Shown here one piece after another: positions 28,003-39,033 of a stretch of DNA of 64,000 nucleotides. The position numbers were made by a program, and so were the translations under genes. Each line of letters begins with the position of its first letter. The first letter of the stretch is position 1. A model generated the notes under the pieces. The model did no database searches. It saw only the letters and a list, made by a program, of their open reading frames with translations, and was not told where the DNA came from. The DNA is from Echiichthys vipera (lineage: Eukaryota; Chordata; Actinopteri; Perciformes; Trachinidae), in the NCBI GenBank assembly GCA_963691815.1, contig OY829647.1:12662860-12726859 (forward strand). Direction: 5' to 3'.

Positions 28003-28216
28003 CAGGGATGTCCAATCCCGGTCCTGGAGGGCCACTGTCCTGCATGTTTTAGGTTTCTCTCTGCACGCACACACCTGATTCTAATGATGTGCTTGTTATC
28101 AAGCAGCTGAAGCTTGTCACAGGTTAAAAAATGGTTAGACTCAGGTGTGTTAGAGTAGTTAGAAACCAAAAACATGCAGGACAGTTGCCCTCCAGGACTG
28201 GAATTGGGCACCCCTG
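28003..28216. mobile_element. palindromic hAT-type MITE (about 214 bp)
   Basis: The left end CAGGGATGTCCAATCCCGGT pairs with the right end, whose reverse complement reads CAGGGGTGCCCAATTCCAGT. The inverted repeats extend inward through 'cctggagggc', 'tgcatgtttt' and 'cacacctga', so the element is nearly a full palindrome. The left flank CTTAATGC and right flank ATTATTGC agree at 6 of 8 bases, though this requires the left C to be shared. It has no coding capacity. The family is a common teleost one as I remember it. Confidence 0.85.
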
Positions 28217-30469
28217 ATTATTGCATATATATCACCTTCAAGTTTCGATAGCTCTTGTTGATAAATGAGGATATAAAATATTCAATATACAATTTAATAA
28301 GACTGAGCTTAATAAATTCAAGCAACTGAGAACTGTATCTGAATTGGTTATGTTCCTATAGGGCACTGAAGACATAAAACATTCATGAGAATCAGAATTA
28401 GCTCTAGTTGTCTTTTAATCTGTAATACAACCATGTTGCAGAGAAAAATGCACATTTGTTTTGAAATACAGTATATGACAGTAAAGTCACAATAAGTGCA
28501 ATAACTGAATGGACAGATTCGTTAATGTTAAGGCTACAGCATGTCTGTGTACAGCTCTCCCACCTATGCAGCACGTTGTATAACCCTTATAATAAAATGT
28601 GTCAACTTGCTGATACAGCTGTTGGCTACAGTACCTACAAAGCCTGAAAACCCTGCACACAGACAGGTCTGTGAGTTACAGACCAAAAATTGTACACTAT
28701 AGTAATTATGGCAGATGTTTTAAAGCAGCACTTTTGGGTAAACTGCCGAGTGTATGCGTGAGCCAGACATAGCATGTATACCACTGGGCTCACATGCATC
28801 TGGCCAGGCCTGGCTTCAATTAAAACACAATTACTGTCAAAACTAATCAACACGCCTCAGTAGGATCTCAGCAGGAATAATTAAGCTTACATTTATCTGT
28901 GCTGTCCATGCACTGCTGGGCTCTAAGTATGCTATTAAAATCCCACACTTGGTATTATCTAATTTTCTGGTTTACCATATTGATTCAGTGAAATACTTGG
29001 AAAATCACAGTTTATCATGAGAACATGGTATTTATAGCCCATACTGGTCAGACACATCATAAATCTCAGTTGGCCACAAGCTGCCAGACTCTGGCCCCAG
29101 TGCAAACTGCTCTGCTGAATGTACCTGGTGCCTGTTTTTCATGGTTCATGCTACTCCGAACCACAGGCTGACATTTTCTTTTCAAATATGTCAACCTCAG
29201 CATAGACAACTATATTTAATCCTCCCTCCTCCCATGTAATATTGCAGCAGCCTTGGTGTTAAAGAATGAACAAAAGCCTAGTATGTATGCACACTATTGT
29301 TCTATGTGATACCTGTGCTCTAATGTCTTTTGGTATACATCTTTGTAATACTGTGCATTTGCCCATGAGACATGACAGTGGAATGCCAAAGCTGTTTTTT
29401 TCTCTCATATCAATTGTCTATAGTGAAACTTCAGGAGGACAGGCGGCCGCATCTTTAAAGAGGACTTCAAATAACAGGGGCAGCAGTGACAGTGTGCCTC
29501 TGTTTGTCGCAACTTCCCACAGCCCAAGGCAAAGAGGGCATCGTGGGATTTAGAGGCAGGAATGGCCTTCTGGGCCCTTGATTACCAGAACCCTGTGTGC
29601 TTTCATGTGGTCAGCATCCTGCCAGAGAAGGGTCACTGTTATCGATTAAATAATCTGAGTCAGTTAAAGGCAGAAACAGGGAGCATTCATGTTCTCAACT
29701 GAAGGCCTGACTCTTCGGAAATGGTCTAATCCATCTTCCTGCGAAATGAGAGGATAGGAACAATTATCTGCCAAAGCACTATGCCCTATTTTAACTTCAG
29801 CCTCCAGTTCTTCTTCCTGGAATGTGCGGTTGAAAAAAGTTATAAAAGCAGTGTTGGACTTTTGATTAAAGTGATGCTGTTAACGATGCAGATCAGAGCT
29901 GCAGGACATGTATTGTATGTAGACCGGGCCTCGCTGGAACAATGATTCATTTGATTTGGTAGAAAGTTATTCAGTGGTTTTAGTTCCACTGGCTCAAAAC
30001 TGCTATAGTCACAGGAGTGAACATCTAGAGCGATTCTAAGCTCATGTATGCCTGTACGGCTTACAAATGACTTTCATTCATTGACTAATGAACACATACA
30101 TATGGCAGAGATTACCCAATCAGAATGTATACTACACTAATGACAAAATAATTACCTTATCCAAAGTACCATTGATGTAATTAAGTACTTTGAATCTTCT
30201 TTGTGTCATTGCAATTGCAAATGTAAGGAAAACATTCATACATTATGTTTGATATATTGTATTTATGTATTAGTTCTGCTAATAATCTTTACAGCAACTA
30301 ATGGTTTGGCTTCTGAGTAAATTTCTGACCTGCTCACTGACATTCCGATTTTCTGGTTGTCAGGTTGTGGTTTTCTGCACGTTTCTGGACCTCATTCTGT
30401 GCATGCTATGTGTTGTTGTATATATTTTAATTTTTAATTCCCAAAATGTCAGCCCCCCTAAAAAAACAA
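28217..30469. other. intergenic, nothing recognised
   Basis: No gene or classified repeat supported. The frame at 29266-29553 has no splice context or motif. Confidence 0.5.
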
Positions 30470-30623
30470 AAAGACCACAAAGAGACGAGACACAATATGA
30501 CCACCCAAAGACAGAAAATTACCATAAAGGGACACAAATGACTACAAAGAGACACTAAACCATGGAATGATGTATGACGACTACATAGAGATACAAAACG
30601 AGAACAAAAAAAAGGCCACAAAG
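30470..30623. repeat. degenerate 21-bp minisatellite (TGACYACAAAGAGACACAAAA-like)
   Basis: Six or seven imperfect units are visible, for example 'gaccacaaagagacga', 'gaccacccaaagacag', 'ttaccataaagggacac' and 'gactacaaagagacac'. The spacing is about 20-25 bases. The 85-codon + frame and 95-codon minus frame over it are products of the repeat. Confidence 0.75.
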
Positions 30624-30884
30624 TCTGTATCTTCTCCTTAGATAGTGGGACCTTTTGCGTGTCTGTGCCCAGCGGCCGATTGCCCCTGGATATAAATAAC
30701 TTGACTAACAACACTTAATCCTGTTGTTCAAGGATGGGCTCACAGGTCCTAAAACAATACTGACAAGCTTGTATGTACAAACAGTAATTATTATTAAATG
30801 TGAATATGGAAATGTAAGTATTGTTTTAAGTTGAAAAAAAGGTCACCCAAAACGTTAAGGTAAAATTGATTATAAAAACGTAGA

Positions 30885-31045
30885 CCTCCACCAAAGCCAT
30901 GACCTATCCCCCTTTATTCGGATCCACTTCAAAATTGAATGGGTTCTTCTTCCTTGGCCTATGCTACACCCCTCCACCAAGTTTAAGGGAAATTTAGCCA
31001 GTAGTTTTTCTGTAATTTTTCCAACAAACTGACAAACAAAAAAAT
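30885..31045 (+). mobile_element. RTE-like LINE 3' fragment
   Basis: The sequence contains 'ttgaatgggttcttcttcct', 'tgctacacccctccaccaag' and 'agccagtagtttttctgtaa', ending in 'caaactgacaaacaaaaaaa'. Wording like 'ccaccaagtttcatggaaat ... cagtagtttttgcgtaat' followed by an ACAAACAAAC tail is characteristic of RTE-type elements in fish, from memory. Only the 3' end is present. Confidence 0.55.
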
Positions 31046-34000
31046 GGTTAGTCTTTATGAGTTCATTTCTGAGAATGGATAGGTGACAAATGGTCTACAG
31101 AGAAGTTTTACTCTGCAAATCACCTTGTGTTTGTCTCCTAGTACAGTCAAGTTTGAACAGAAAAACCCTTTGATTTCTTAATTGCTGGCTAGTACTATCT
31201 GTCACAGAGCTCATCCTTTATTATAAAAATGTGCAAAGAATGGTTTTTTTTTGGTTTATTTGGAAAGACATGAGGACTTTAGCAAGTGCTGAAAGAAAAC
31301 CGTCCTGATAGCACTCATCTCTACAATTAATAAGTATTATCTAGGATTTTCTGGGGGAAAAAAACAGGTTATTTGGAAACAACTCCTAATGAGAAGAGAT
31401 TTCTGTGTAATCCATCATCAGTGTCATGCTGAGGAATTCCAGTAATAAAAATAAGAACAGTCATCTGCATTTAAATTCAAGCAACTCCCAACAAATGTGT
31501 TTTTCTTGTGACGTCCAAACCCTTCATTTTCTGGAACTTGACCAGCTTCCTCTTGGCCTGTTGCTCTAATGGTTAGCCACCTGCTGTATGGCCCGCGTCA
31601 TCAGACCGCCAGCTCACATCTGCAGGCCATGGAGGTAGTGAACTACTAAAGGAGGGAGAGACAGTCTCTTGGATCATTTATTTATCATCCAGTGTGGGTG
31701 TAGTCCATATGCATGTTCTGCGTTAGTCACATGAAAGTCAGCAAGACAAGCCTTTCACTGAGCTCCACCGCACTAACAAAGCATGATTAACAGACATGTT
31801 GCTCGGTCATAACTGCGGGGAACCCCATATTTTGCACAGAGCATAAAGACACACACTTATTTGAACAACCCCCTGAATCAAAGGCAGACTCGGGCTGACA
31901 GATGTGCTGTACTGATGCGTGGCTGCGGGTGGTCAAACAGGAGGGTGAAACCAGTCCTGGGCTGTGTGATCCATTAATAACAACCAGTCGCACTGTGCCA
32001 CAGTTAACGTGGTTTACACTGTCTTCAGTGACATGGAAGGATCAACCCACAATCACTTCAACCCCAGTCCAAGAGTTTTAATCTAATGATTTGACTTCAC
32101 AAAGCATGTAAGATGTTGTGCACAGCGCCACTGAAATATGAAGCCAGAACCCCCCCCCCCTTAGCTTATCTAACTAGCATGAAATGGTTGTTAACAATTT
32201 CTTAGATCCTCTATGATACCAATATCATTCTCTCTATCAGCCTCTTACAGTCAGTCTAGCTAGGGAAAACCGGAATGACCACTTTCAAAGGGGTCCCTTG
32301 AATTCTCACCTCAATAAATCTGAATATATGGGTACCAATGAGTGTCCGTTTTACAGACATACCACTTTATGCTAAGTCCATGCAGTCGGGGGAAAACACA
32401 TGCCGTTTTCCCCATGCAGTATGTTATTTTTCGCCTGTTCTAGAAATGTTTTTTTTTTTTATATTTCTGCATAATGGATTCCTTAAACAGTCTTTGAATT
32501 GCATACATTGGAGATGATTGAAAGCTGAGACTCTTTTGGGTTCAGTTAACCCAACTGTATTCATATGTGACAATGTTAATTGGTACCCATTTAATTGCAG
32601 TGAGACTAGTACAAAAATTACAATCAAGTTTATATTAAACTAGACCTCACTGTATGAAATGACCTGTTGTGACCTGTAGGATAATCACAGTCTCATTAAA
32701 CTTTACAACCACACACTAGAGATTTAGGGCATTCAGAGAATGTATGACTTTCAGGTGTATTGCCAATAAAGGTTCTGATCAGTTTCCAGAACAGAATTGC
32801 TCAATATCAGGTTCCTTGTTATCCATTGAGTCCCTGATTGTCACTGATGTGAATTAATGTAGGACTTCCAAGCCAACCAATGTCATGAGGTCCCAGATGA
32901 TGCTACTTTACCTAAGACAAAACCAGGGAGGAAGTGACTAAGTCAAAGTTAATCAGTTTTCCGAATAATGCAATAAACTGCCAAAACTGTGAATCCCCAC
33001 GGGAAGTGAGACGTGAGTGGGTCGTGAGCGAGCGCACTAGCGTCATTCAATCCACACTTGCTCTGTCTTCCTTAAATGTCTCCGCCCGTCTGTCAGCAGC
33101 AGCTCCTGGGGAGCTACCTATAGTGAAACAGACACACACTCACAGAAAGACTGCGAGCCTTTATAAACCAATGTGAATATGGTTAATATTTTCAAAACAC
33201 ATATAGAGCGGGTAATATTTGTGTGATCTAAAAAGCTGTCAATGCAGACTACTCTTCAATAAATGACAAAGACAAAAATAGACTTGAAGGGTAAAAATAA
33301 ATGAGACGGTCAGTGTGGATTGAGCGTATCTGTTTGGTGATATGCACGACTGATGGACGTCAAAACCGCACTAAAACACAGTGGGGATTGGCCGTTACTC
33401 TCTAGTTTAACTCAACAATCTAAGCGCAGTCTCAGACTTTGACCGTTTATTCTATTAGCCCCAAATATTTAGACATGTCAGCCAAAGATTGAGACTGGCG
33501 CCTGGCAGATGACCACCTGCGTCACACGACTGTCTCTGCGATCATTAACATTACTATTATATTTTCCACTCCTATACTTTTTTCCAGTTATGATTCACCT
33601 GCGAGTGACGCCAGAGTTATCTGGTGTCAAGGGAGTCTACCTGCCATGATATGACTTTAATCTTCACTCAAAACAGATTGCGAATCAGCAGTGCTTTGCT
33701 TTCCTTGTTGTCAGGTGAACTGATATTGATACGTTTTCAGATATTATTTTACAGATGGTTTGGATTTTTCAAGATCTGAGACTCAGCAACGGTTGTGTCG
33801 TCAGAGCATTAACACTGCAACAATAGTGGTCAAAATGTGATTACCGTGTGGAGGCTGGGGTGATGATAGCATGTCAGAACACAAAATAATCCCACGCAAA
33901 CTCTTTCCAACTGAGTGAGCCAAGAAAACAATCACAGATCTTGGCCCTGGTGCTCTTGTCTGTATGTACTGTATATAAAGCCAAGCTGTGAAGAAACTGA

Positions 34001-34689
34001 GCCTGCTTCCTTTCTTTTTTTCCCCCAAAGATCTATTTTTTGACACTAATTGAGGACATCCTCAAAGCTCTTTGTTAATCTACAGTGTTGAAAGAAATGA
34101 CAAGGCACCAGGGGTGTACTTACACCGCCATTCTTACAAACGTCGGAGTAGAGTCACCATATGCAGAACCTTTTTCTAAGGCACCAGAAGCTTCGCTGTC
34201 CAAAAGATTCACATCACCTTCCTTCTATCAGGAAACTTTATCATCTGCTATTCAGATTCCTGTCATATCTCATCTGCTATGGTTCCTCTGCACATCTCCA
34301 CACTTATCAGCAGTAGAGCACCAACCGATGCTTTTTGTCCTCCAGGGTCTCAGCAGTATATCATTTTAACTGTCTCCTCTTTTCTGCTTGCATGTATTGA
34401 AGTGATAATTGTGTTAGAAATGCACTAGACACTCCTAAGCAGCCTCAACTCTCTTTGCTATGGTCCTCTGGTTCACTTTCAGCCACTCTCACCCTCTCTT
34501 TTGAGGACTTTTTGCAGCTGCAGCATTGAAGGCAGACAAAATCCAGCCGTGCATCACCTGTCGTTTATGGAATAAATCATAGTTTTGCCTGCAAGGTATT
34601 GTTTTTGTTTTGCTTGTTTATTTGAACATCATCTCTTATTTATCCCACAGAACATTTAAATGAAATATTCACAATGGAAGCAGAGGTCC
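31046..34689. other. intergenic, no gene recognised
   Basis: A run of eleven C occurs at 32150-32160. The region 32290-32400 ('tgggtaccaatgagtgtccg', 'gacataccactttatgctaa') resembles a dispersed teleost repeat from memory, but I cannot delimit it. The stretch 33000-33180 is somewhat richer in GC than its surroundings but shows no exon. Confidence 0.45.
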
Positions 34690-34693
34690 TTAA

Positions 34694-35029
34694 AGGGATC
34701 GTTCAGCTATTTTGAAGTGGGGTTGGATGAGGTACTTATCCATAGTCAGTGTATACAGTAGATTGTTGGCACACCCACAGTATGAAGAAGCAGGTAGGAG
34801 AGGCTACGACATGTACTGCTAAATCAATCAATACTTTAAGCTAAGTCTATGGAGTCTGGTGGCTTTGAGAAGAGCGATATAGTGACTTCAGTTTCAGTTA
34901 ACTACGGTGCCTGTCCTCCTGTCTGCTTCTCCAAACTGGGGACATAGCGACCACTATTAACTGCAGGTAATACACAGACTACGAAAAATTATCTCATACA
35001 ACCTCATTTAAAAAATCTGAACCATCCCT
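34694..35029. mobile_element. TTAA-type MITE (336 bp), complete
   Basis: The left end AGGGATCGTTCAG and the reverse complement of the right end, AGGGATGGTTCAG, match at 12 of 13 bases. Perfect TTAA tetranucleotides flank both sides (34690-34693 and 35030-35033). TTAA duplications are the signature of piggyBac and Kolobok superfamilies. No transposase is encoded, so it would depend on a source element elsewhere. Confidence 0.85.
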
Positions 35030-35814
35030 TTAATCGGTTGAGCAATCTCACTCTTTTCTAACAGGTACATTTTTTATGTTTAACTTTTCCTGAGAAAATA
35101 TATGATTTCTTAAAAAATGCATTTCTGCAAAAAGCAACTGTCTGATGGCAGTCTTCCGGGGTAAATCACTGTGCACTCAGGTGACAAGTTTGACTAAAAA
35201 AGTATCACCTCTAAGCATCTACAGTTACATCAAACAAGTCCAATACTTCCTCCCACTCCCCAATTCAGTTGGTTGTCCATTGTCTCCAACAAAAGAACTT
35301 GACACTTTGAATTGGAGCCTGTGATGGATCGCTTTTGAGGTCAGAAGCCTTTACCGGTAATCTGGTTTCATCCCAGCCCAGCCTAGCTTCCAGCCTTGAA
35401 TAGATAGTTCCAACTTGTGTGAAGACTAAAGCATTATTAGGCCTAGAGTCATAGAGCTATTGTGGGAAAGATGGTTTTGGTGACTGGCAGCTTATTTCTT
35501 CACATTGATAAGATGGCTTTTGTTCCTGATTTACATGCACTGCGGTTTCTATTTATCATATTTTCCACTCTCCACTCCAGGCGAAATACTTTTTGTATTT
35601 TCGTCTTAAAAGATCAAATCTCCACCACTGATGCTGCAAATATGGGCACTGACTTTAACCTTTTTAGCTTAATTTAACTATTCAGTGTATTTTCATTGTA
35701 GGCTATGTATTCTATGTATTCTGTTTCCATATAATGATTTATCTTGTTTTTTCTTTTATTTTTCCATTACAGTAATTATGGCATCATATACTTTTTGTAT
35801 GTTCATTTTATGTA

Positions 35815-35890
35815 ATTGCCTCATTGTAAAGCACTTTGTGCTACATTTCTTGTAACAAATGTGCTATACAATCAACAGCAATCAATAAAA
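35815..35890 (+). mobile_element. L2-like LINE 3' terminal fragment
   Basis: The sequence 'attgtaaagcactttgtgct' followed by 'aacaaatgtgctatacaatc' has the paired 'aaagcactttg ... gtgctatacaa' blocks typical of CR1/L2-clade 3' ends in vertebrates. An AATAATAATATC / GATATTATTATT inverted repeat follows at about 35891-35925. The upstream part of the element is not recognisable. Confidence 0.5.
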
Positions 35891-35925
35891 AATAATAATA
35901 TCGGGTATTATTGATATTATTATTT

Positions 35926-36833
35926 TCAGGAGGGTAGGAGTCATGGGGTTAATGCATCAAGAAGATGATCTGATGGATGTTTCTGTTTACTAATTGCAGC
36001 TCAATTTAAAATATCACATTTTACAACACTATACACCATTATACTATACCACTACAAATTACACTAAAGCTATATAACCATATATGGAACAGGCAGTAAA
36101 AGGCATTCATTTACAAAAATGTGAAGTTTAAAAACTGATAACATCGCCAAAATGAATTATCTCCAGGCAGAACTGAACAGTCTCTGTACTAAATGCCTTA
36201 TTCTCCCAAAATCATAGGTTTTACCTGCCAGAAACTGAAAGAGTGCATTGTACCTCCACATGTATTACCTAACCAACATGAATATAACTTATCCTGATAC
36301 AAGACTCTAAGAATCAAACAAAGGAGTCTCTATAATACTTATATCACTAACTTTATCACCGTGGGCATTCCTTGCATCATGAGGGATGCCTTTCCCAAAG
36401 AGGGAAAACAGTGGTTATCAGATGGATATTTGTATTCTAAGTTATTCCGGAATGCTGGTTAAATGGACACTGAACCGCCTCCTGCTTATTTATCTTTCAC
36501 ATTGGTCAGGGCATCATTTAAAGACTAATTTTACATTTTTACGCATAGAGATAACAATTTCCTAGAAACAAAAATCCATTCGTGTGATCAAGGAATATGC
36601 TCACGTTACCTACGTCCCTTTAAAGCCACCTAACTGACTTTCCCCCCGTTTCCTACGAGCCCAACTGCCTCGCAGTAAAAAGGGTCAAGCGCCCAGTTAA
36701 AATACAGAGTGTATAATTTTATAGCTTTTTCCCAACGGGGCTCCCGGTGCCGGTGTCGAGACAACAATGTGCAAGCAGCAGTGCCGCACACAGATCAGTT
36801 TCATTCTTTGTCAGTTGTGAATAGGGGCGGAGG
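35926..36833. other. dkk2 upstream region
   Basis: Non-coding DNA ahead of the promoter. GC content rises towards 36700-36840, as usual near a vertebrate start site. I do not see a specific transcription-factor site strong enough to list. Confidence 0.45.
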
Positions 36834-36861
36834 AAGCAAACTCATTAGAATCCTATAAAAA
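36834..36861 (+). promoter_or_regulatory. dkk2: dkk2 core promoter: GC box and TATA box
   Basis: A GGGGCGGAG GC box (36834-36842) lies 11 bases ahead of TATAAAAA (36854-36861). A start site is expected about 25-30 bases further on, near 36885. This would give a 5' leader of roughly 370 bases before the dkk2 ATG. Promoter use is inferred from motif and position only. A spliced leader from further upstream cannot be excluded. Confidence 0.55.
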
Positions 36862-37042
36862 GAAAGTATCCGAGATCATAAAACACCCGGCTGCAGGGCT
36901 AAGTGCTCACTCACAGCCAGACGGAGACAGAGAGGAAACCTCTCGTCAAGTTTCTTTCTGACCCTCAGAGCATCAACAGATTCACTTCTTCATTGTTTCC
37001 CTTCTACACTGGGCTCTCTCTGTTTAGCAGATAACTGTGTCA

Positions 37043-37069
37043 ATGGCAGTCATTCTTCTGAACATTTGA
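37043..37069 (+). other. upstream ORF 1 of dkk2 (8 codons)
   Basis: The frame reads MAVILLNI then TGA. The start context has T at -3 and G at +4, so it is probably bypassed often. It closes 188 bases before the main ATG. Confidence 0.45.
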
Positions 37070-37129
37070 TTTTTTAGGAACAAAAACGTGGCCTCATCAA
37101 TACTCTCTGTTTACGGGCAAGCGTGACGC

Positions 37130-37162
37130 ATGGACACTGACAGGGCGCACACTTCTCATTGA
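37130..37162 (+). other. upstream ORF 2 of dkk2 (10 codons)
   Basis: The frame reads MDTDRAHTSH then TGA. The context has C at -3 and G at +4. The stop is 95 bases before the main ATG, a spacing that allows re-initiation. Confidence 0.45.
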
Positions 37163-37257
37163 GAAACTCAATATTTTTGCGGCACGAAGTTATCCAAGTA
37201 TTTTTTTTATTTATTTTTCTTGTTTTTTGGTATTTCAGTATTTTTTTTTTGTCAAGG

Positions 37258-37461
37258 ATGCTTGTCTTAACTTGGAATAGATGCTGTGTTGTGATGTTTC
37301 TCGTCGCTACACTGAAGACGGGGACATCCCAGGTGTCAGAGGCGCGCCCAAAGGCGAACTTAATCAAACCAGCTCTGTTGGAAGAGACACCTACACCCGC
37401 TACAAACCACTCTGCCACTGCCCACATCGGGATCACCAAGAAATATAACATCCTTGCGCAG
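37258..37461 (+). CDS. dkk2: dickkopf-2, exon 1 (signal peptide and N-terminal region)
   Basis: The exon encodes residues 1-68 of a secreted Wnt antagonist/modulator. The start ATG has A at -3 and is the first ATG in this frame. The frame continues upstream only to a TTG, so no longer ATG start exists. Residues 1-25 form a signal peptide with hydrophobic core CCVVMFLVATL. The part after it is poorly conserved in the family, but RPKANLIK and the N50-H-S glycosylation sequon line up with the equivalent region of human DKK2 as I remember it. The exon ends in GCG CAG with donor GTAATT at 37462, in phase 0. Confidence 0.88.
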
Positions 37462-38421
37462 GTAATTTTAAGTATTTAATTCTTTACGCACAGTCGGACA
37501 TTTGGTAGAAGGATGAAATCCAGTGGAATAATGTGAAACTTAATAATCACGAACGTAGTGTTCATTTATTAATAAGCATGACACGGAAGAATACCATTAT
37601 GAGTATGCATTCAGTTGATACAGATAAGCGTGCGTAATTGCGCGGTCCCCAAAACTGTGGCTGGAGTATCTTGAGGTGTGTAAGTAAAATAGCCATACGC
37701 CTTAAAAGAGCTCTCTCACGTGTGAATCGTTATTGGAAATTGCAGGGATTGGACCCCTCATAAACCCTAATTGCCTTTCAGACCTGACGCCACAGTCGGG
37801 TGCAGCGCACTTCCACAGTAAATCATTAATGCCAGCAGAAATGTGAGAAAAAGTTAACACTTGGGGTAATTTTCTGTCTGGGTCTTAGTGTCATTAAAGT
37901 GGTCCAGACGCTTGCTGGGATTATGAGATTCTTACTGTGGGGCCTCTGAGGGATACTCTTACCAACCACTTAATACCCACTCAAAGAGTTATCAATGCCT
38001 GCTGTTTCAACAAAGTGCCATATTACTGTAGTTCTACAGCAAATGTGGGATCAAAAACGTTAAAGATGTGGCAGGTTTCGTTCTGGCAAATGTAAAAAGT
38101 TGTGAACATTACAAGTGATTTTTTTTTTATCAAGTCTGTAATTAGAGCTGTATATACTGTATATTGTTTGACTGGGAAAATAAAGTTCTCAATATACCAA
38201 ATATGTACAATGATATCTTATAAGCTGCTGTTTTCATTCATATTCTGAAGAAGAAAACTGTTGCTCACGTGGAAAACACACATGATGACGCACCAGTCAA
38301 ACAAAAACACCTGACAAAAGCCAGCAGGAATTCATCTCCCAGAAAGATTACCATCAACCCTTAGTTTTAATTAAACATGATGTAGGAGTCTGGTTATGTT
38401 GAGCCCTGAGTAACATTTTGA

Positions 38422-38435
38422 GCAGCAGATGGCAC
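38422..38435 (+). promoter_or_regulatory. possible CTCF-binding site in dkk2 intron 1
   Basis: GCAGCAGATGGCAC fits the vertebrate CTCF core consensus CCASYAGRKGGCRS at 13 of 14 positions, with only the first base off. It lies about 1 kb after exon 1. A match of this length can occur by chance in 64 kb, so this is a candidate only. Confidence 0.35.
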
Positions 38436-38929
38436 TGCCACATCTCCATCACATCTCCCAGAGCAGACAGTGTTCATCAGCTCACTGAAACAGCTGATTA
38501 CCCTTCTCCTTAGGTTATCAGCTGTTTGTTTTTCTCTGATGATCTCACCCTCTAGATTTGACACCAATTTCTGCTTACATTTGACCATTTCAACTGTCTG
38601 TAATATCGCATGCAGTTGTGATAGCGCTGGTTATCTGTGAAGCGTGTCGTGCTGAGAGAAGCGCTCTGACATCCAGCTCGGGCAGCAGAAATGATGGAAA
38701 AGCCACTTTTTTATCCTTTGAAGAGATCCAACCTCATGCAACCCAGCCAGACCTCAATTTAAACGCCTGCTTACATCTTTGCCATTGCAATAATGTGAAG
38801 CGGTTTGGAAGAGTGGACTGAGGGGAAACAATATGTGTGTGCAGAGACCACCAAAAGTAGAATGTCATGGTGCAGTGTGTCCAAATGAAAATGGCTAATA
38901 GCATTTATGGCAAGAGGGGGTATATACAC

Positions 38930-39033
<104 letters not shown>

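Larger units (their letters stand above)
36885..37257 (+). other. dkk2: dkk2 5' UTR (start inferred), with two upstream ORFs
   Basis: The leader runs from the inferred start site to the ATG at 37258. It contains exactly two upstream ATGs, each opening a short frame that closes before the main start. No upstream ATG overlaps the main frame. Confidence 0.5.

Noticed and set aside
30470..30623. CRISPR-like regularly spaced repeats
   Set aside because: Units are contiguous, degenerate and about 21 bp with no spacers. This is a minisatellite in a vertebrate genome.
31554..31650. tRNA- or SINE-like stretch (ttgctctaatggttagccac)
   Set aside because: An A-box-like word is present but no B box follows at the right distance, and no cloverleaf can be drawn.
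37159..37257. Upstream extension of dkk2 exon 1 by 33 codons
   Set aside because: The extension begins at TTG, not ATG, and its residues are a T-rich leader translated by chance. The ATG at 37258 has good context and leads into a signal peptide.
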